A stretch of 64,000 bases of DNA, taken from positions 434,001 to 498,000 of the forward strand of contig NZ_JAGJBZ010000003.1 of assembly GCF_020010925.1 (NCBI RefSeq). The letters run 5' to 3'. The translations under genes were made by a program, and so were the position numbers. The notes below the pieces were generated by a model. The model saw nothing but the letters and a program-made list of their open reading frames with translations, was not told where the DNA came from and ran no database searches. Every line of letters starts with the position of its first letter. The stretch's first letter is position 1. Of the stretch, positions 60,115-64,000 are shown one piece after another. This DNA comes from Streptomyces griseiscabiei. GTDB taxonomy: Bacteria; Actinomycetota; Actinomycetes; Streptomycetales; Streptomycetaceae.

Positions 60115-60366
60115 ATGTCCAAGGCAGTGACGGTAGTGACAGCGGTGAAGACCGTGCGGGACGTGGTCCGGGATCGGGTGGTGCGTGCCGTGCTGTGCCG
60201 GGTGCGGGCGGCGCGGAGGGACGCGGGGATGGTGACCTCCGAGTACGCGGTGGGGATCATCGCGGCGGTGGCCTTCGCTGCGGTGCTCTACAAGGTCGTG
60301 ACCAGCGGGCAGGTCCAGGCGGAGCTGCAGCAGATCGTCGGGCGGGCCCTCAATGGCGGGGCGTGA
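60115..60366 (+). CDS. Flp-type pilin (DUF4244)
   Basis: The 83-residue protein has a basic leader and the processing motif DAG-MVTSEYAVG: Gly38 precedes the likely cut, with Glu at +5 and Tyr at +6, the Flp pilin pattern. The hydrophobic helix IIAAVAFAAVLYKVV follows. It should be the main pilus subunit of this tad operon. ATG 60115 follows GGGGG, and a small hairpin, TGACCGG-CAA-CCGGTCA (60079-60095), stands just upstream. No prepilin peptidase gene is in the window. Confidence 0.92.
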   Translation: MSKAVTVVTAVKTVRDVVRDRVVRAVLCRVRAARRDAGMVTSEYAVGIIAAVAFAAVLYKVVTSGQVQAELQQIVGRALNGGA

Positions 60367-60769
60367 GCCGGGTCGGTGCCGTAGGGCGCTGAGAGGCGAC
60401 CAGGGGTTCGTGACAGCCGAGGCGGCCATAGCCCTGCCCGTGCTGGTTCTGCTCGCCACGGCGCTGGTGTGGGGTCTGCTTGCCGCCTGTGCGCAGATCC
60501 AGGTCGTGGACGCCGCCCGGGCCGGGGCCCGGGCGGCAGCCCGGCAGGACCCGTCGGCCGAGGTCGTGGCGGTGGCCCGGGAGGCGGCGCCGGACGGGGC
60601 CGAGGTGAGCGTGGGCCGGGAGGGCGACCTCGTACGGGTCGTGGTCTCGGCCCGGGCGCCGGGGCCGAGGGGGCTGGGGCTCGACCTCAGCCATACGGCT
60701 GTGGCGCTGGCGGAGGAGACGGTGGGTGCGGTCGGGATGGCCGCGGGGGAGGGGGTGAGGGCCGGGTGA
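60353..60769 (+). CDS. TadE-like minor pilin
   Basis: The 138-residue protein has a TadE-like start: DQGFVTAEAAIALPVLVLLA with Glu at +5 after the glycine, then a membrane helix and a short extracellular domain (VDAARAGARAAARQDPSAEV). It overlaps the pilin gene end by 14 bases and the next gene by GTGA. A pseudopilin-like role in the tad apparatus is inferred. Confidence 0.88.
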   Translation: MAGREPGRCRRALRGDQGFVTAEAAIALPVLVLLATALVWGLLAACAQIQVVDAARAGARAAARQDPSAEVVAVAREAAPDGAEVSVGREGDLVRVVVSARAPGPRGLGLDLSHTAVALAEETVGAVGMAAGEGVRAG

Positions 60770-61245
60770 GCGGGTTGCTGGGGGTCCGCCTGTGGGCGCG
60801 TACACCCCGGTCGGTCAGGTGGGCCAGGTGGGCCAGACGGGTCCGATGGGTGCAATGGGTGCGTTCCGTCCGCTCCGACCGTTCCGACCGTTCCATCCGT
60901 TCGGACAGGGGGTCGGCGACCGTCTGGGCCGTAGGGGCGATGGCGGTGCTGTGTGCCGTGTTCGGTGCGGTACTCGCTCTGGGGCAGGCGCTGGTGATCC
61001 GGCATCAGGCGGCTGCCGCGGCCGATCTCGCGGCTCTCGCTGCCGCCGACCACTGGACGAAGGGCAGCGAGGGCGCCTGTGCGACGGCGGAACGGGTGGC
61101 GAGGGCCCAGGGCGGTCGGGTCGTGCGCTGTGCGGTCGAGGGGGAGATCTCGGACCTCACGGCGGCCTCGGGGGCGGGCCCGCTGACCGTCGAGGTGAGG
61201 GCACGGGCCGGACCACCGGGACCGGTTGTCCCGGCACCGGAGTGA
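60766..61245 (+). CDS. Rv3654c-like TadE/TadG-related protein with tripeptide repeats
   Basis: The 159-residue protein starts at GTG 60766, overlapping the TadE stop. Residues 18-47 are ten tripeptide units (RWA, RWA, RRV, RWV, QWV, RSV, RSD, RSD, RSI, RSD). After that come DRGSATVWAVGAMAVLCAVF and a helix with RHQAAAAADLAALAAADHWT, the typical TadE/TadG-like pattern of Rv3654c relatives. The first part should be a positively charged cytoplasmic stretch. Last gene of the ssd-tad operon. Confidence 0.85.
   Translation: MSGLLGVRLWARTPRSVRWARWARRVRWVQWVRSVRSDRSDRSIRSDRGSATVWAVGAMAVLCAVFGAVLALGQALVIRHQAAAAADLAALAAADHWTKGSEGACATAERVARAQGGRVVRCAVEGEISDLTAASGAGPLTVEVRARAGPPGPVVPAPE
60817..60906 (+). 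repeat. 9-bp minisatellite inside the Rv3654c-like gene
   Basis: Ten imperfect 9-base units in frame, such as AGGTGGGCC, CGATGGGTG, CGTTCCGTC and CGTTCCGAC, code for Arg-x-x tripeptides. Neighbouring units are the most alike, as expected from slippage or unequal crossing-over. Confidence 0.9.
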
Positions 61246-61264
61246 GGGGCGAGTCCTTCGGGCC

Positions 61265-63739
61265 TCAAGGAACCTGGCCCTCCGGCGGAGCGTCCGGTGC
61301 TGAGCGGAGGAGTTCGGTCAGCAGGCGTACGGCGCCGCGCTTGTGCAACGGATCGTTGCCGTTGCCGCACTTGGGGGACTGGATGCAGGACGGGCAGCCG
61401 GCGTCGCACTCGCAGGAGGAGATGGCCTGGCGGGTGGCGGTGAGCCAGGCGCGGGCCGTGTGGAAGGCGCGCTCGGCGAAGCCCGCGCCGCCGGGGTGGC
61501 CGTCGTAGACGAAGACCGTCGGGAGCAGGGTGTCCGGGTGGAGCGGGACCGAGACGCCGCCGATGTCCCAGCGGTCGCAGGTCGCGAAGAGGGGCAGCAT
61601 GCCGATCGAGGCGTGTTCGGCGGCGTGCAGGGCGCCGCCGAGGATCTCGGGGTTGATCCGGGCCGCGTCCAACTGGTCCTCGGTGACGGTCCACCAGACG
61701 GCGCGGGTGCGCAGGGTACGAGGGGGGAGATCGAGTTTGGACTCGCCGAGCACCTCGCCGGTGATGAGGCGGCGGCGGAGGAAGGAGACGACCTGGTTGG
61801 TGACTTCGACGGAGCCGTAGCACAAGCGGCCGTCGCCCCAGGGGACTTCGGTGTCGGTCTCCAGGACGGAGATGGCGGTGGTGTCGCGGGCGACCGTCGA
61901 GTAGGGCGGGTCGGCCTGTTCGACGAGGGCCACCGAGTCGTCCAGGTCCAGGTCGCGCACCAGGTAGGTGCGGCCCTGGTGCAGGTGGACCGCGCCCTCG
62001 TGGACGGTGGTGTGGGCGGCGCCGGCGTCGACCGTGCCGAGGAGGCGGCCCGTGCCGGTCTCGACGACCTGGACGGGGCGTCCGCCCTGGCCCCGGATGT
62101 CGGCGAGGTCGGCGGCCCGTTCGCGGCGGGTCCAGTGCCAGGCCTTGGCTCGGCGGCGGAGCAGCTTCGCGGCCTCCAGCTGGGGCAGCAGGTCCTCGCA
62201 GGCGGGGCCGAAGAGGGCGAGGTCCTCGTCCGTCAGGGGGTGTTCCGCGGCGGCGGCACAGAGATGGGGGGCGAGGACGTACGGGTTGTCGGGATCGAGG
62301 ACGGTCGATTCCACCGGTTGGTCGAACAAGGCCTCCGGGTGGTGGACCAGGAAGGTGTCCAGCGGGTCGTCGCGGGCGACGAGGACGGCGAGGGCGCCCT
62401 GGCCGGCGCGTCCGGCGCGGCCGGCCTGTTGCCAGAGGGAGGCGCGGGTGCCCGGGTAGCCGGCGATGAGGACGGCGTCCAGGCCGGAGATGTCGATGCC
62501 GAGTTCGAGGGCGGTGGTGGCGGCGAGGCCGAGGAGTTCGCCGGAGTGGAGGGCGCGTTCGAGGGCGCGGCGTTCCTCGGGGAGGTAGCCGCCGCGGTAG
62601 GCGGCGACGCGGCGGGCGAGGGAGCGGTCGACCTCCGCCAGGCGCTCCTGGGCGATCACGGAGATCAGTTCGGCGCCGCGCCGGGAGCGGACGAAGGCGA
62701 CCGAGCGGACGCCCTGGACGGTCAGGTCGGTGAGCAGGTCGGCGGTCTCGGCGGTGGCCGTACGCCGTACGGGGGCGCCCTTCTCGCCGTGCAGTTCGGT
62801 GAGCGGGGGCTCCCAGAGGGCGAACACCAGTTCACCACGGGGTGAGGCGTCGTCCGCGACCTCGGTGACCGGGACGCCGGTGAGGCGGCGGGCGGCGACC
62901 GAGGGCTCGGCGGCGGTGGCGGAGGCGAGGAGGAAGACGGGTTCGGCGCCGTAGCGGGCGCAGAGGCGGCGCAGACGGCGCAGTACCTGGGCGACGTGGG
63001 AGCCGAAGACGCCGCGGTAGGTGTGGCACTCGTCGATGACGACGTACTTGAGGGCGCGCAGGAAGGAGGACCAGCGGGGGTGGGAGGGCAGGATCCCGAG
63101 GTGGAGCATGTCGGGGTTGGTGAGGACGTAGTTGGCGTACTGGCGGATCCACTCGCGTTCCTCGACGGGGGTGTCGCCGTCGTACACGGCCGGGCGTACG
63201 GCGTTTCCCAGAGGTTGTGAAAGTTCTTTCACGGAGCGGCGCTGGTCTGCCGCGAGGGCCTTGGTGGGGGCCAGGTAGAGGGTGGTCGCGCCACGGCCGT
63301 TGGGGGCCTCGGAGCCGTCCAGGAGGCGGGAGAGGACCGGGACGAGGTAGGCCAGCGACTTGCCGGAGGCGGTGCCGGTGGCGACGACGACCGACTCGCC
63401 GTCCAGCGCGTGCTCGGCGACGCGTGCCTGGTGGGCCCAGGGATGTTCGATTCCCGCGTGCTGCACGGCGGCGACCACTTCCGGTCGGATCCGGTCGGGC
63501 CAGACGGCATGGCGACCCGCGCGCGGGGGCACATGCTCCGTATGAGTGATGCGCGAAGCCCGGCTCGGGCCCGAGGCGAGCCGGTCCAGGACCGTGCCCG
63601 GCGAGGGGCTGGAGGCGGTGTCCGTCGGGGATCGATCGGATCGGTGATTCTTGGCCATCGGCATCGAGTGTGTCACCGGCGTGACGGACAATGGAGCCAA
63701 GGCGTCGTGCACGCCTGCCGGTAAGTGATTGAATGCCAT
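61265..63739 (-). CDS. DEAD/DECH-box helicase with C-terminal zinc-binding (DUF1998-type) domain
   Basis: The 824-residue protein has Walker A VVATGTASGKSLAYLVP, the DECH box VIDECHTYRGVFGSH, motif III-like LLASATAAEP and motif VI QQAGRAGRAGQGALAVLVA. The C-terminus has cysteines in CECDAGCPSCIQSPKCGNGN, as in DUF1998/MrfA-type helicases that act in DNA repair. Rv3649 of M. tuberculosis is the equivalent neighbour of the tad genes. An alternative start is the later Met in MPMAKNHRSD. Confidence 0.92.
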   Translation of the reverse strand: MAFNHLPAGVHDALAPLSVTPVTHSMPMAKNHRSDRSPTDTASSPSPGTVLDRLASGPSRASRITHTEHVPPRAGRHAVWPDRIRPEVVAAVQHAGIEHPWAHQARVAEHALDGESVVVATGTASGKSLAYLVPVLSRLLDGSEAPNGRGATTLYLAPTKALAADQRRSVKELSQPLGNAVRPAVYDGDTPVEEREWIRQYANYVLTNPDMLHLGILPSHPRWSSFLRALKYVVIDECHTYRGVFGSHVAQVLRRLRRLCARYGAEPVFLLASATAAEPSVAARRLTGVPVTEVADDASPRGELVFALWEPPLTELHGEKGAPVRRTATAETADLLTDLTVQGVRSVAFVRSRRGAELISVIAQERLAEVDRSLARRVAAYRGGYLPEERRALERALHSGELLGLAATTALELGIDISGLDAVLIAGYPGTRASLWQQAGRAGRAGQGALAVLVARDDPLDTFLVHHPEALFDQPVESTVLDPDNPYVLAPHLCAAAAEHPLTDEDLALFGPACEDLLPQLEAAKLLRRRAKAWHWTRRERAADLADIRGQGGRPVQVVETGTGRLLGTVDAGAAHTTVHEGAVHLHQGRTYLVRDLDLDDSVALVEQADPPYSTVARDTTAISVLETDTEVPWGDGRLCYGSVEVTNQVVSFLRRRLITGEVLGESKLDLPPRTLRTRAVWWTVTEDQLDAARINPEILGGALHAAEHASIGMLPLFATCDRWDIGGVSVPLHPDTLLPTVFVYDGHPGGAGFAERAFHTARAWLTATRQAISSCECDAGCPSCIQSPKCGNGNDPLHKRGAVRLLTELLRSAPDAPPEGQVP

Positions 63740-63822
63740 CGCGGCTGGCGAACCGTCCCGGGGGCTTTCAAGCCGAGGTGTCCCGAGGGGCGAACGCTCG
63801 ATAGCAAGGTGCTGGAGGATCC

Positions 63823-64000
63823 GTGGACCTGTCCCTGTCGACCCGTACCGTCGGCGATCGTACGGTCGTCGAGGTCGGTGGCGAAATCGACGTTTATACC
63901 GCGCCCAAGCTGCGTGAGCAGCTGGTCGAGCTGGTCAACGACGGGAGTTTCCACCTCGTCGTCGACATGGAGGGCGTCGACTTCCTCGACTCCACCGGGC
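63823..64000 (+). CDS. bldG: anti-sigma factor antagonist BldG, 3' truncated by window end
   Basis: The 59 residues seen, [20 protein letters not shown] onward, match BldG, the STAS-domain anti-anti-sigma factor needed for aerial growth and antibiotic production. Ser57 in FLDSTG is the expected phosphorylation site. GTG 63823 follows GGAGG. The gene is divergent from the helicase gene. Confidence 0.96.
   Translation, partial: MDLSLSTRTVGDRTVVEVGGEIDVYTAPKLREQLVELVNDGSFHLVVDMEGVDFLDSTG

Overview
The window is high-GC actinobacterial DNA and is almost certainly from Streptomyces. The right-hand 38 kb carries the crp, wblA, ssd/tad and bldG genes in the arrangement I know from Streptomyces chromosomes. 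GTG starts, GTGA stop/start overlaps and G+C-rich third codon positions are everywhere. Everything here was read by eye from sequence; no database search was run, so family names rest on motifs and remembered family features.

Region 1 (1-7.9 kb) begins with a truncated 2'-5' RNA ligase-like gene and a RsbW-type ATPase gene. A resolvase-like gene follows; it is split by a 13-copy CCTG microsatellite and is out of frame as sequenced. Next comes a compact class I lanthipeptide operon: precursor, attenuator hairpin, fused LanB, LanC, and an isoaspartate-type O-methyltransferase. It belongs to the FxLD type, with a variant FDVD leader motif and a Thr-Gly-Asp-Gly-Cys core.

Region 2 (7.9-26 kb) is accessory DNA ending at a tRNA-Pro(CGG). 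It holds a zinc-ribbon protein, a large unknown protein with a PH-like C-terminus, two tiny coupled ORFs and a DUF317 protein. It also holds an integrative mobilizable element: ParB-like protein, relaxase, MobC, DUF2637 membrane protein, DnaC-like ATPase with a CTG start, and replication initiator on the minus strand. On the plus strand follow a broken XRE regulator, an excisionase and an integrase with a LacI-type helix-turn-helix inserted in its catalytic domain. Between the integrase and the tRNA are an XRE-ImmA/partner gene pair with a palindromic operator and two unknown convergent genes.

Region 3 (26-64 kb) is conserved chromosome: a Pr6Pr membrane protein, metallophosphoesterase, GatB/YqeY protein, class A penicillin-binding protein, wblA, two ArsA-type ATPases, RidA, Nudix and metallo-beta-lactamase-fold proteins, crp, nth, a CoA-pyrophosphatase-like Nudix protein, a MarP-like protease, hydrolase, holin-like protein, nhaA, acetyl-CoA synthetase, a SulP-carbonic anhydrase fusion, a NodB-like lipoprotein, a ParA-like ATPase, a degenerate Fic protein, a HAD phosphatase and 6C RNA. 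A seven-gene ssd-tad operon, a DEAD/DECH helicase and the first part of bldG finish the window. The tad genes overlap by GTGA in most junctions and should encode a minimal Flp-type pilus or secretion apparatus.

The features most worth following up are the lanthipeptide operon, the CCTG switch upstream of it, the LacI-integrase fusion, the CTG-initiated replication ATPase, the XRE-ImmA pair and the unknown PH-like protein.
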